DNA of 64,000 nucleotides from Mesostigma viride (taxonomy: Eukaryota > Streptophyta > Mesostigmatophyceae > Mesostigmatales > Mesostigmataceae), in assembly GCA_009746045.1 (NCBI GenBank), contig RPFO01000644.1, forward strand, positions 401,001-465,000, in the 5' to 3' direction. Below are positions 1 through 6,921 of the stretch, one piece after another. Position numbers and translations under genes: made by a program. Below the pieces are notes generated by a model. The model was given only the letters and a program-made list of their open reading frames with translations. It had not been told where the DNA came from and did no database searches. Every line of letters begins with the position of its first letter. Within the stretch, counting starts at the first letter, position 1.

Positions 1-102
1 ATCCGGGGGCGTGGGGCAGGTGGCAAGGGGGCGCCCATTGGTGGGGGGGCAGGGGGGGGCGGGGCATCTGCCTTCTTCTTCTTCTTCTTCTTGGCGGTCT
101 TT

Positions 103-1011
103 TTAGGTGCCGGCGCCGGGTTGCTCTGTACCTCCGGCTCTCCGTCGTCCCCCCCCCTCGTCAACTGTATTCATTCGCGCGGAAAGCTCATCCACCTTGT
201 AAAGCACTTGTTTTGTGACGGGCCCGTCCGTTTGGCGTTGCGCGCACTTGGCTACCACTCTGGTGAGAGGGGCATGCATCCATATGCTTGTCCCGTTTGT
301 CTTCTCATACGGAAGGAGACCGTAGGTTCTGTAGTAATAGTTCACTAGACTCAAGTTGTAGTGGATATTACACACCCATTTTCTCATTTCGTCCAACTGT
401 TCATATTTGTTCAATTTCATCCGCGCCATCTGTTGAAACACTGCTTGTTTGGTTTCTGGGAATTTGTCGAGCTCCTTCACGAGTTTCTCGTGCGTTAAGC
501 CCGCATAGGGGGTTTCATCTCTGCACACGCCGTGACTTGCCTGCAAAACAAGCCTAGGTTTCGGCGACTCTTTCATTAGCGGACTTAGCTTGTTGATGGC
601 GTAACAGACCATTCGCCGACCCACTCCGACGAACTTGTCTTTTTCTGGTCCAGGACAATCCCAAAACTCTTGTGGACGCACGTAAAACCAATTCAATTTA
701 ATGTAATTATCGCCACTGCCTGTGTGGATATTAAACTCCGCGTACGCCATGACATCTCCTCCCTCCACCTCTTCATCCCTAACCGCCTTCCGTATCTTCC
801 TGGTGAGTGCCGACGTGTACCCGTCCGGGATGGGGATGCTGAGTTTCATGTATGATCTATTGTTAGTTTGCTCGTACAAACTAAAACGGTGACCGTCGAT
901 GACGGGCGGTGTGAAGCTAGTGACCTCTCTCCCGAGCGGTTTCGAATTCTTAACCATACTCGTGCAATACTCATGCAACATATATTTCTCTCGCCTATGT
1001 AAAAGACTCAC
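103..1011 (-). CDS. viral GNAT-like protein, C-terminus frameshifted at a homopolymer
   Basis: The 302-residue frame starts at 1011. Residues 126-141 (FVGVGRRMVCYAI) resemble the acetyl-CoA-binding motif A of GNAT N-acetyltransferases, and residues 218-231 (YNLSLVNYYYRTYGL) resemble the following Asn/Tyr motif B. Acyltransferase activity is therefore inferred; the substrate is unknown. The annotated end at 103 is probably false. At the nine-C run 149-157 the frame changes to an Arg/Gly string that stops soon after. The alternative frame instead continues as an acidic stretch, then APAPKKTAKKKKKKK and a Pro-rich tail, and stays open to the left edge of the window. A one-base homopolymer error or mutation is the simplest explanation, so the real protein likely has a Lys-rich tail running off the window. 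The gene diverges from the plus-strand gene at 1113. Confidence 0.6.
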   Translation of the reverse strand: MSLLHRREKYMLHEYCTSMVKNSKPLGREVTSFTPPVIDGHRFSLYEQTNNRSYMKLSIPIPDGYTSALTRKIRKAVRDEEVEGGDVMAYAEFNIHTGSGDNYIKLNWFYVRPQEFWDCPGPEKDKFVGVGRRMVCYAINKLSPLMKESPKPRLVLQASHGVCRDETPYAGLTHEKLVKELDKFPETKQAVFQQMARMKLNKYEQLDEMRKWVCNIHYNLSLVNYYYRTYGLLPYEKTNGTSIWMHAPLTRVVAKCAQRQTDGPVTKQVLYKVDELSARMNTVDEGGGRRRAGGTEQPGAGT

Positions 1012-1112
1012 GGCCGACCAGCGCAGGGGCGGTGGCAGTTACCGCGTGACAAAGGCTACCATCATCCGCGCGCCTCGGTTATAATAATATATAATCAGTC
1101 ACTTGAGCATGC
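1012..1112. promoter_or_regulatory. AT-rich divergent promoter region
   Basis: This 101-bp gap separates the start codons of two divergent viral genes (1011 minus, 1113 plus). Its right part (about 1080-1100) is a run of TATAATAATATATAA type in otherwise GC-rich DNA. Short AT-rich promoters next to the start codon are usual for large DNA viruses of algae. No initiation site can be fixed from sequence alone. Confidence 0.45.
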
Positions 1113-1709
1113 ATGTCGTATCCAGTCGTGTCCTTAGAGCGCCTCATGCCTTCAGAGACCGAAGCGGGCACGGCGGAGGGGTTCTGGCTCAACCTCACCG
1201 GCTCTCTTCACAACGATTTTGAAAAGGGGACGCAAGGGTTCATAGACAAGTTGGGGCGCTACTGCCTCGTTTTCAACGCGTATGACGAAACGTTGGAAGA
1301 CTGTCACATGAACCGCATAATTGACATGCTTTTCCACAAGAAGGTGCCATTCAGCGTCGAGTTCTACCGCGGACCGAAGTGCGCGAGTGGCGCGAGTCCC
1401 CTTACTTGGAGGCGTTGGGATTCATACATCGACATCCGCCGCCCTGAAGTGCGCGTGATACGGGCTCACCTGGAAAGGCCGTACAAGGATCCCGAGTTCT
1501 ACAAGTCCGTTCCGCCCCTCGACCAACTGCAGATAGGGCCGTACTCGTTCCCTCCCGCGTACCGTCGCCTCATTCACGACTATTGCAAGGACTTCACCGT
1601 CTACGAGCTCATAGGAACTTACAACGGGGAGAACAAGAACCTGCCATCCCACAAGTCATGGAGCGAGTCTGTGCGCCTCGGGCGTGACATAAATGACGAC
1701 TGTCTCTAA
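1113..1709 (+). CDS. hypothetical viral protein, 198 aa
   Basis: This is an intact frame of 198 residues. The ATG at 1113 follows an AT-rich promoter-like stretch and is the first in-frame ATG. The protein is mixed charged/aromatic with no signal peptide, no membrane segment and no Cys cluster (for example GFWLNLTGSLHNDF near residue 23 and YELIGTYNGENKN near the C-terminus). I do not recognise the family. Codon use is GC-rich at third positions like its neighbours, which supports real coding. It is the only plus-strand gene in the first 3 kb and is followed by a low-complexity (CCCCAT)n-type stretch at 1735-1780. Confidence 0.65.
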   Translation: MSYPVVSLERLMPSETEAGTAEGFWLNLTGSLHNDFEKGTQGFIDKLGRYCLVFNAYDETLEDCHMNRIIDMLFHKKVPFSVEFYRGPKCASGASPLTWRRWDSYIDIRRPEVRVIRAHLERPYKDPEFYKSVPPLDQLQIGPYSFPPAYRRLIHDYCKDFTVYELIGTYNGENKNLPSHKSWSESVRLGRDINDDCL

Positions 1710-1860
1710 CGATGACAGCCGCCCGTTTCGTCCCCATCCCCGTCCCCACCCCCATCCCCATCCCCATCCCCATCCCTGTGCCCGTGCCGAGGCCGAGACC
1801 GCGGCCCAGACCCAGGTCGAGGGGGCGGAGATCTAGGCGCCACCCGCTCCGGTCTCAAAG

Positions 1861-2241
1861 TTACGCGGCCGTGGTCGGGGCCGTCGCCTCCGACACCGTC
1901 GCCTCCACCACCTCGGCCACCGGCCGGCTAGAGAAGTGAGCCGACCCGCCCGTCATGAGCATGGAATAGGACAAACTGGCACCCCCGGATGTCCAGAAAC
2001 CCTTCCAGATCTTCCACGGCAGCGTGTCGTAGGCGTAGGCCTTGTCGCGGAAGTTCCTGTACAGCACGTAGGCGAGCCCGCTGAGACCCAGAATCCACGA
2101 GATGGACACGGTCGACCGGATGTTTGCCTTCAGGCGAAACTTCTCCCGCTTAACCCGCACCCAGGTGGCGATCACGTGCGCCAAACCGATCAGCAGGCCG
2201 ACCTTGAAGAGGTTCTTAAAATCGTACATAAACATACCCAT
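1861..2241 (-). CDS. small viral membrane protein, 126 aa
   Basis: This 126-residue protein starts at 2241 (MGMFMYDFKNLF). Residues about 12-28 (LFKVGLLIGLAHVIATW) and 46-62 (SISWILGLSGLAYVLY) are hydrophobic enough for two membrane segments, separated by a basic loop (RVKREKFRLKANIR). The C-terminal 30 residues are Ala/Thr/Val-rich and may be disordered. No family is recognised. Two-segment small membrane proteins are common among virion and host-interaction genes of large algal viruses. The stop overlaps a low-complexity plus-strand frame at 1712-1939, which I do not accept as a gene. Confidence 0.55.
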   Translation of the reverse strand: MGMFMYDFKNLFKVGLLIGLAHVIATWVRVKREKFRLKANIRSTVSISWILGLSGLAYVLYRNFRDKAYAYDTLPWKIWKGFWTSGGASLSYSMLMTGGSAHFSSRPVAEVVEATVSEATAPTTAA

Positions 2242-2317
2242 CGCGAGTGATATAGAACCTACCTCCGTTTTTTTTTTGCGACCGAGGCCGGACAGCCGCG
2301 ACGGGGAAAGAGCCGGG

Positions 2318-2617
2318 TTAACGCGAGAGGCTGGACAGGACCTCGCGACGGTTCTCGGCGGTGTTCGCGAGGCCGCGCTCCCTCATCAAACCGTCCAACT
2401 GTCTCTTTGCCTCCACCATCGCGTCACTCAGCGAGCCACCGGTCTCCGCGTGCACCTTCTTCACGAACTTGGCCCACGGGTTCTGCGCCCCTATCTCGCT
2501 CTTGGCCTTCGAAACAACCCGGCCGTCCTTCCTCCGCACCAGGTCGCCGCTCGTAAGCCCTCCGCTCGTCCTGGTCGCCCTGCCATTCATGACGTCAGCT
2601 TTGCTCCCGACAGGCAT
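2318..2617 (-). CDS. YABBY/HMG-like small viral protein, 99 aa
   Basis: The 99-residue protein has the layout of a small basic protein family common in algal giant viruses. An N-terminal segment (SGDLVRRKDGRVVSKAKSEIG, about residues 23-43) is followed directly by NPWAKFVKKVHAETGGSLSDA (about 46-66), which resembles the helical YABBY/HMG-box DNA-binding motif. A charged C-terminal helix follows. Sequence shows the motif; DNA binding is inferred from family knowledge. The start at 2617 is preceded by an AT-rich leader (about 2620-2655). It is oriented with its neighbours at 2241 and 3069. Confidence 0.6.
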   Translation of the reverse strand: MPVGSKADVMNGRATRTSGGLTSGDLVRRKDGRVVSKAKSEIGAQNPWAKFVKKVHAETGGSLSDAMVEAKRQLDGLMRERGLANTAENRREVLSSLSR

Positions 2618-2652
2618 CCGTATTGCGTATACAACTAACCGATATTTTTTAA

Positions 2653-3069
2653 TCAGGAACGTTTACGCTTACCCGCGAGTCCCCGCCTACCAGGCATGAC
2701 GGCGGTCTTGGCGGCTCTCATGACCCAATCGACGATGGCGTCCGGCCCTCTATAAAGGATGCCCGCGCCTTGTTCTCTCAGTCGGCGCAGTTTATCCAGA
2801 GCCACTAGCCACGCCCGCCGCAGGTTCTGCTCCACCGCATTGGTCTCCCGGAGATCTCTCCTGTACTGATCAGGGGGGACATCGCCCTTCGCCGACACCT
2901 TCGCCTTCGACAATGCCTCCAACGCCCCGCCGAAACGATACGACAGCATCCCCGATGCGGCGTGGTAATTATGCTCCATGGCCGGCGTCAGCACCGCAGC
3001 GGCTCGGGAGCGGTGTGCGCGGTGCACCGTACGAGCGCGTCGTGGGGTGCGCGTTTTCTTTGCCGCCAT
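2653..3069 (-). CDS. basic hypothetical viral protein, about 138 aa
   Basis: I chose the ATG at 3069 (MAAKKTRTPRRARTV). An upstream in-frame ATG at 3081 would add four residues, but a TATAAAAA-like element on the minus strand lies only about 15-25 nt before it, so the inner ATG fits better. The N-terminal 30 residues are Arg/Lys-rich, the middle is predicted helical (DQYRRDLRETNAVEQNLRRAW), and the protein ends GRRGLAGKRKRS. A nucleic-acid-binding or virion-core role is conceivable but only inferred from composition. No family is recognised. Confidence 0.55.
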   Translation of the reverse strand: MAAKKTRTPRRARTVHRAHRSRAAAVLTPAMEHNYHAASGMLSYRFGGALEALSKAKVSAKGDVPPDQYRRDLRETNAVEQNLRRAWLVALDKLRRLREQGAGILYRGPDAIVDWVMRAAKTAVMPGRRGLAGKRKRS

Positions 3070-3156
3070 GTTATAGTACATGCGTGTGTTTTTATATTCC
3101 GCAAATATATGTTTACTAAGCCGGATGGATCATTTGCAGTGATTACCTGGTGGCAT

Positions 3157-3169
3157 GGCGCGCTTATCT
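3157..3169 (+). promoter_or_regulatory. shared upstream motif GGCGCGCTTATCT (copy 1)
   Basis: The 13-mer GGCGCGCTTATCT lies 36 nt before the ATG at 3206. The same 13-mer lies 37 nt before the ATG of the paralogue at 4211. Same motif and nearly the same spacing suggest a conserved promoter or 5' leader element, though it may simply be residue of the gene duplication. Confidence 0.5.
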
Positions 3170-3205
3170 CAGTGGATAACATTTCTCCGCCACAAGTAAA
3201 CAGTC

Positions 3206-4120
3206 ATGGCATCCCAGGCACTTGTGAGGTATCTGCAGCCTTCGCGCGATGTGCCGGGGGAAGACCCATTCGCGAACAAGATACGAGTGACGCCTGATGG
3301 CAAGATATCGGTTTTGGACGTGATCAAAGTGATGATGTTCATGAACAGCGACGGCACATTCTACAAAGGAGCGAGTGGACATGCCAGCGAACGCCTCGCC
3401 AATCTATGCTCGGACCATGAAGAGGTGACCGATATTATGGATCACTTCAAGTTTCCTGGTCCTGGTCAGCGAGACACCCCTGTCAGTGGGCGACGGGAAA
3501 TTATCAAGATCATACAGCTCCTGCCCGGCAAGAAGGCCGCCGCCTTCCGCCACCACATGGCAGTGCTGTTGGAGAGGTACCTCGACGCCGACCCGGCGCT
3601 CATCCAGGACCTGCACGACCGGTACCGCGACAGGACCGGCGAGGAGTTCGTGCCTCTCCCTCGCCAGCAAGTGCTGGAGGCCCCTCGCATCAAGAGCTGC
3701 GAGAAGACAAAGCTGGACATGCGCGCCATCAAGGAGAGCAGCGCCAAGCCGGTGCCCGCTCGAGTGTACGCCGCCGTCAACAACAGTTCCAACAAGCTGG
3801 CGACGGGCTACGATCAAACGGCAGACTACCGCAAGGACCAGGGGCTCACGAAGAAGAGCCAGGCCACTCGCGACACCTTCACGGACGGGATGTGCGGTCT
3901 GTCGATATTCTTCCACGAGCAGCACAAGGCCATGGTGTCTAAGGGGGGCGACCCCGAGAAGTCGGCCCTCTCCATAGTGGATATGCTGGCACCCGGGCTA
4001 GAAAAGCTGGGTCACTACAAGGAGGCTCGCGAGTACCGCGGCCCCGAGTTTGCGGCAAACAACAAACGACTAATGCTTGAGAACCAGGTGTGGAACAGGG
4101 ACAAGAGGATAAAAGCGTAA
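3206..4120 (+). CDS. MSV199/KilA-N-like viral protein, copy 1
   Basis: This intact 304-residue protein has residues about 30-140 matching the MSV199-type N-terminal domain of large DNA viruses: DGKISVLDVIKVMMF, then FKFPGPGQRDTPVSG, then LLPGKKAAAFR and LLERYLDADPALIQDL. Such domains are grouped with KilA-N/BRO DNA-binding modules; a DNA-binding regulatory role is inferred. The C-terminal half (about 170-304) is shared with the next gene but not recognised. The two proteins are tandem paralogues, nearly identical around RQQV.EAPRIKSCE, KKSQATRDTFTD and the last 30 residues, yet diverged in the N-terminal domain. The start is fixed by the matching MAS(Q/N)A(L/V)VRYLQP N-termini. Confidence 0.8.
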   Translation: MASQALVRYLQPSRDVPGEDPFANKIRVTPDGKISVLDVIKVMMFMNSDGTFYKGASGHASERLANLCSDHEEVTDIMDHFKFPGPGQRDTPVSGRREIIKIIQLLPGKKAAAFRHHMAVLLERYLDADPALIQDLHDRYRDRTGEEFVPLPRQQVLEAPRIKSCEKTKLDMRAIKESSAKPVPARVYAAVNNSSNKLATGYDQTADYRKDQGLTKKSQATRDTFTDGMCGLSIFFHEQHKAMVSKGGDPEKSALSIVDMLAPGLEKLGHYKEAREYRGPEFAANNKRLMLENQVWNRDKRIKA

Positions 4121-4160
4121 TTGCAATCATAATAATGATAATGGACAACCTTGAAACGGT

Positions 4161-4173
4161 GGCGCGCTTATCT
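4161..4173 (+). promoter_or_regulatory. shared upstream motif GGCGCGCTTATCT (copy 2)
   Basis: This is an exact copy of the 13-mer at 3157-3169, here 37 nt before the ATG at 4211. It lies inside an open frame that would extend the downstream protein to 4151. Its position upstream of the paralogous start at 3206 argues that it is leader and not coding. Confidence 0.5.
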
Positions 4174-4210
4174 GGAGCGATACAATTTCTACAACAACAA
4201 TAAATCAATC

Positions 4211-5128
4211 ATGGCCTCCAATGCAGTTGTGAGGTATTTGCAACCCTTGCGCGATGGGTCTGGTGAGCAGGATCCATTTGCTGGCAAGATTCGCGTGACC
4301 CCGGATGGCAAGATTTCGGTTATTGATGCTATCAAGTGCATGATATTTATGAAGCCGGATGGATCGTTCACAACTAATTCATTCAGACACGCAAGCGAGG
4401 CCTTCAAAAAACTGTGCTCGGCCCATGAAGAAGTGTACGATGGCATCGTACACTTCCGTTTCACCGGCCAAGGGCAACGAGAGACGCCTGTCACTGACCG
4501 ACAGGGAATCATAAAGATAATCCAGGTCCTACCCGGCAAGAAGGCCGCCGCCTTTCGCCAGTCAGTGGCTGTGCTATTGGAGAGATACCTGGACGCGGAC
4601 CCGGCTCTAATTCAAGAGTTGTTGGATAGGTATCGCGACAATACCGGCGAGGAGTTTGTGCCTCTCCCTCGCCAGCAAGTGTCGGAGGCCCCTCGCATCA
4701 AGAGCTGCGAGAGTAATAAGCTAGACATGCGCGCCATCAAGGAGAGCAGCGCCAAGCCCGTGCCGTCCAGGGTGTACGCCATCGTCAACAACGCGGCCAA
4801 CAAGCTGGTGACCGGCTACGAGCAGACCGCCGACTACAGGAAGGACCAGGGGCTCACGAAGAAGAGCCAGGCCACTCGCGACACGTTCACAGACCCCATG
4901 TGCGCATTGACCGAATTCTTCCATTTGCGGCACCAAGAGGAGGTACTTGCCGGGAAAGACCCCGAGAAGACGGCGCTGGTCATGGTGGAGGCATTGGCAC
5001 CGGGGCTGGAAAAGCTGGGTCACTACAATAAGGCTCGCGAGTACCGCGGCCCCGAGTTTGCGGCAAACAACAAACGACTCATGCTTGAGAACCAGGCGTG
5101 GAACAGGGACAAGAGGATAAAATCGTAA
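4211..5128 (+). CDS. MSV199/KilA-N-like viral protein, copy 2
   Basis: A 305-residue protein when started at 4211. An in-frame ATG at 4151 would add 20 residues, but the paralogue at 3206 begins at the equivalent MAS and the extra stretch contains the shared upstream motif. The MSV199-like domain spans about residues 30-140: DGKISVIDAIKCMIF, FTGQGQRETPVTDRQGIIKI, LPGKKAAAFR, LLERYLDADPALIQ. The C-terminal half matches copy 1 closely, with long near-identical DNA blocks (for example around 3830-3880 and 4835-4885), which suggests recent duplication or gene conversion. Probable DNA-binding regulator by family; partner unknown. Confidence 0.8.
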   Translation: MASNAVVRYLQPLRDGSGEQDPFAGKIRVTPDGKISVIDAIKCMIFMKPDGSFTTNSFRHASEAFKKLCSAHEEVYDGIVHFRFTGQGQRETPVTDRQGIIKIIQVLPGKKAAAFRQSVAVLLERYLDADPALIQELLDRYRDNTGEEFVPLPRQQVSEAPRIKSCESNKLDMRAIKESSAKPVPSRVYAIVNNAANKLVTGYEQTADYRKDQGLTKKSQATRDTFTDPMCALTEFFHLRHQEEVLAGKDPEKTALVMVEALAPGLEKLGHYNKAREYRGPEFAANNKRLMLENQAWNRDKRIKS

Positions 5129-5167
5129 TCTCATTCAATTATATATAACGTTAATGTACTAATCTTA

Positions 5168-5679
5168 ATGGGTTCATACCAATGCACGGTCATTACAAAC
5201 AGTGGGACGAGGTGCAGACGGCGGGGGGCGGCCGGGCACACAAGTGCACCCAACACGCGACCAGAAACAGGAAAAACACCCACACATGGCCCTCCGCCTG
5301 CTGCGGGCACGGCAACCGGGCGAAGAAAGTCCTTCCCGTTATCCCCCCGGAAGCACGGGACGTCGAGTATTCCGCGCGACTGGCCAGGTTCCAGGATGCC
5401 CTGCGCGTCGTGCGCCAGCCGCTAGGGGCCGGTATAGGCCCTCTGCGGGCGACGGCTATCCGACAACGGAACCGAGCGAATCTTGTGGCCGCGTCCAACG
5501 ACCTCCTGTCTACAGCGCGCGCCGCGGGGGTCCCCGTGCAGGTCGTCGCCGCCGCCATCAACGCGGCTCCTCCACCCCCTCCTCCACCCCCGCCCGCGCC
5601 TGCACCTGCGCCTGCACCTGCGCCGGGCCACAACGCCGGTCAGAGGCGAATCAACAGACGGCGCGCGCGCAGGCACTGA
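5168..5679 (+). CDS. Cys/His zinc-binding small protein, broken at a G run
   Basis: The frame from ATG 5168 reads MGSYQCTVITNSGTRCRR and then loses coding character after the six-G run at about 5221-5226. The next frame over continues sensibly (HKCTQHATRNRK, then SARLARFQDALRVV, a Pro/Ala-rich tail and RRINRRRARRH) to the stop at 5679. Across the shift the pattern C-x(9)-C ... C-x2-H appears, a short zinc-binding layout seen in many viral and bacterial proteins and present again in the gene at 8767-9447. A single homopolymer error or mutation would explain the break. The tail contains (Pro)n and (Ala-Pro)n low complexity. Function unknown; zinc binding is inferred. Confidence 0.5.
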
Positions 5680-5685
5680 GGTGCG

Positions 5686-5877
5686 TCAGTGGCTCATGGT
5701 CGCCACCAAAAGGGCGATCACGACGACGGCAAACACGACCGGGACGACCAGCTCCGGCCTGGACACCAATGGGGGGGCAAACACAACGGGGGCGGTGGGG
5801 TCCAGATGCTCCGTCCTTTTCAAATCGCCCAGGCCCTCCTGTACGGGAGCAACGTTCTCTATGCTAGATGTGGACAT
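5686..5877 (-). CDS. small C-terminally anchored membrane protein, 63 aa
   Basis: This 63-residue protein is hydrophilic for its first 40 residues. One hydrophobic segment (ELVVPVVFAVVVIALLVATM, residues 42-61) reaches the C-terminus. The layout is that of a tail-anchored membrane protein. The stop lies seven bases beyond the convergent stop at 5679. No family is recognised; size and topology are typical of minor virion membrane proteins, which is inference only. Confidence 0.5.
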   Translation of the reverse strand: MSTSSIENVAPVQEGLGDLKRTEHLDPTAPVVFAPPLVSRPELVVPVVFAVVVIALLVATMSH

Positions 5878-5940
5878 GCTTTATCCACGTTACAGTAAAC
5901 CAAAGTTTATTTATTGTTTACCAATGTAGGATTTGGTTTC

Positions 5941-6474
5941 TCAACCCTTGGATGCTATCTTCGCGTTTGCCAAATCCGTCTTGGCGGCGGCCAGCTGGGT
6001 CCTGAGATTGTCGATGCTGGCCTTGTGGTTGGTAAGGGCCAGCTCCATCAATTTCAAGGCGTCGTCCCTCTCCGAAACGACCCTCTTCAGGTCATTGACC
6101 TGGCTGGCAAGCTTGTTCCTCGCCCTTTCGTGTCTCTTTCGGGTGGCATCCCTTTCCTTCTTGTGCTTTGTGATCACCCCCTCGATCTTGTCTCTCATGT
6201 CCGCGAATTGGGAGTGAACAGTGGTCACAAACTCCCTTGGGACAAAAACCCTGGATGGGAGAGGCCCTTCGTTCAATCGGACAACTCGATTCCCCACTTC
6301 ATGTGAGGGGTCTAGCACCTTAACACATTGCGACGGTGGCATGTTTTCCTTGTCAGAATCGCTGCCATCAGAGCTGCCCCCACCATCAGAACTGCTTGTG
6401 TTCTCCATCGCCGACTTCGGGCGGATTGCGGGCGAAATGGCTCTCTCACAGTTGCTGGTCTCTTTGTCCACCAT
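5941..6474 (-). CDS. coiled-coil hypothetical viral protein, 177 aa
   Basis: I start the protein at 6474 (MVDKETSNCERAIS). The frame is open further upstream, but that part is the translation of a short tandem DNA repeat (6520-6722) and is unlikely to be coding. The protein has a Ser/Asp/Gly-rich acidic stretch, then HEVGNRVVRLNEGPLPSRVF. From about residue 95 to the end it is a long coiled coil (DKIEGVITKHKKERDATRKR, ERDDALKLMELAL, LRTQLAAAKTDLANAK). A structural or scaffolding role is possible. No family is recognised. The repeat array immediately upstream sits where a promoter or 5' leader would be. Confidence 0.55.
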   Translation of the reverse strand: MVDKETSNCERAISPAIRPKSAMENTSSSDGGGSSDGSDSDKENMPPSQCVKVLDPSHEVGNRVVRLNEGPLPSRVFVPREFVTTVHSQFADMRDKIEGVITKHKKERDATRKRHERARNKLASQVNDLKRVVSERDDALKLMELALTNHKASIDNLRTQLAAAKTDLANAKIASKG

Positions 6475-6519
6475 ATGGCCAGGCCTGTGCATGGGGCATC
6501 CAAGATCTGTGACGTGGCA

Positions 6520-6722
6520 TACCAGAGATCTGTGACGTGGCAAGTGACGGGGCAGATCCGAGATCTCTGATGTGGCAGATCTCTGATGTGGCATGCAGAT
6601 CTCTGATGTGGCAGTGGCAGATCCGAGATCTCTGATGTGCCAGATCTCTGATGTGGCAGATCCGAGATCTCTGATGTGGCATATGATGTGGCAGATCCAA
6701 GATCTCTACAGATCACAGATCC
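6520..6722. repeat. short tandem repeat built on AGATCTCTGATGTGGC
   Basis: A 16-base core AGATCTCTGATGTGGC recurs about seven times in direct orientation, with spacers of 3-22 bases and some partial copies (TGATGTGGCAGATCC). AGATCT is itself palindromic. The array separates the divergent genes starting at 6474 (minus) and 6922 (plus), so it occupies their shared upstream region. Confidence 0.7.
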
Positions 6723-6921
6723 ACTGGCCAAGTGCCATCATAAGTGTGTTGCCAACCCTCCCCAGACACACCAAACCACCAGCGCCCAGCCATCCGAAAT
6801 CCCAGTCCACCACCCATCATTCCTAGTCCCCGAAAGCCATTCCTTTTTCGCCCGAGTGCCCATTCTAAAGCCCGAGGCTCCATAAAGGTGACATTTACAG
6901 TACATTTTCGCATCAGAAATC

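Noticed and set aside
1712-1939. 75-aa plus-strand frame of repeated Pro-Ile, Pro-Val and Pro-Arg
   Set aside because: It is the translation of a short DNA repeat and overlaps a better minus-strand gene.
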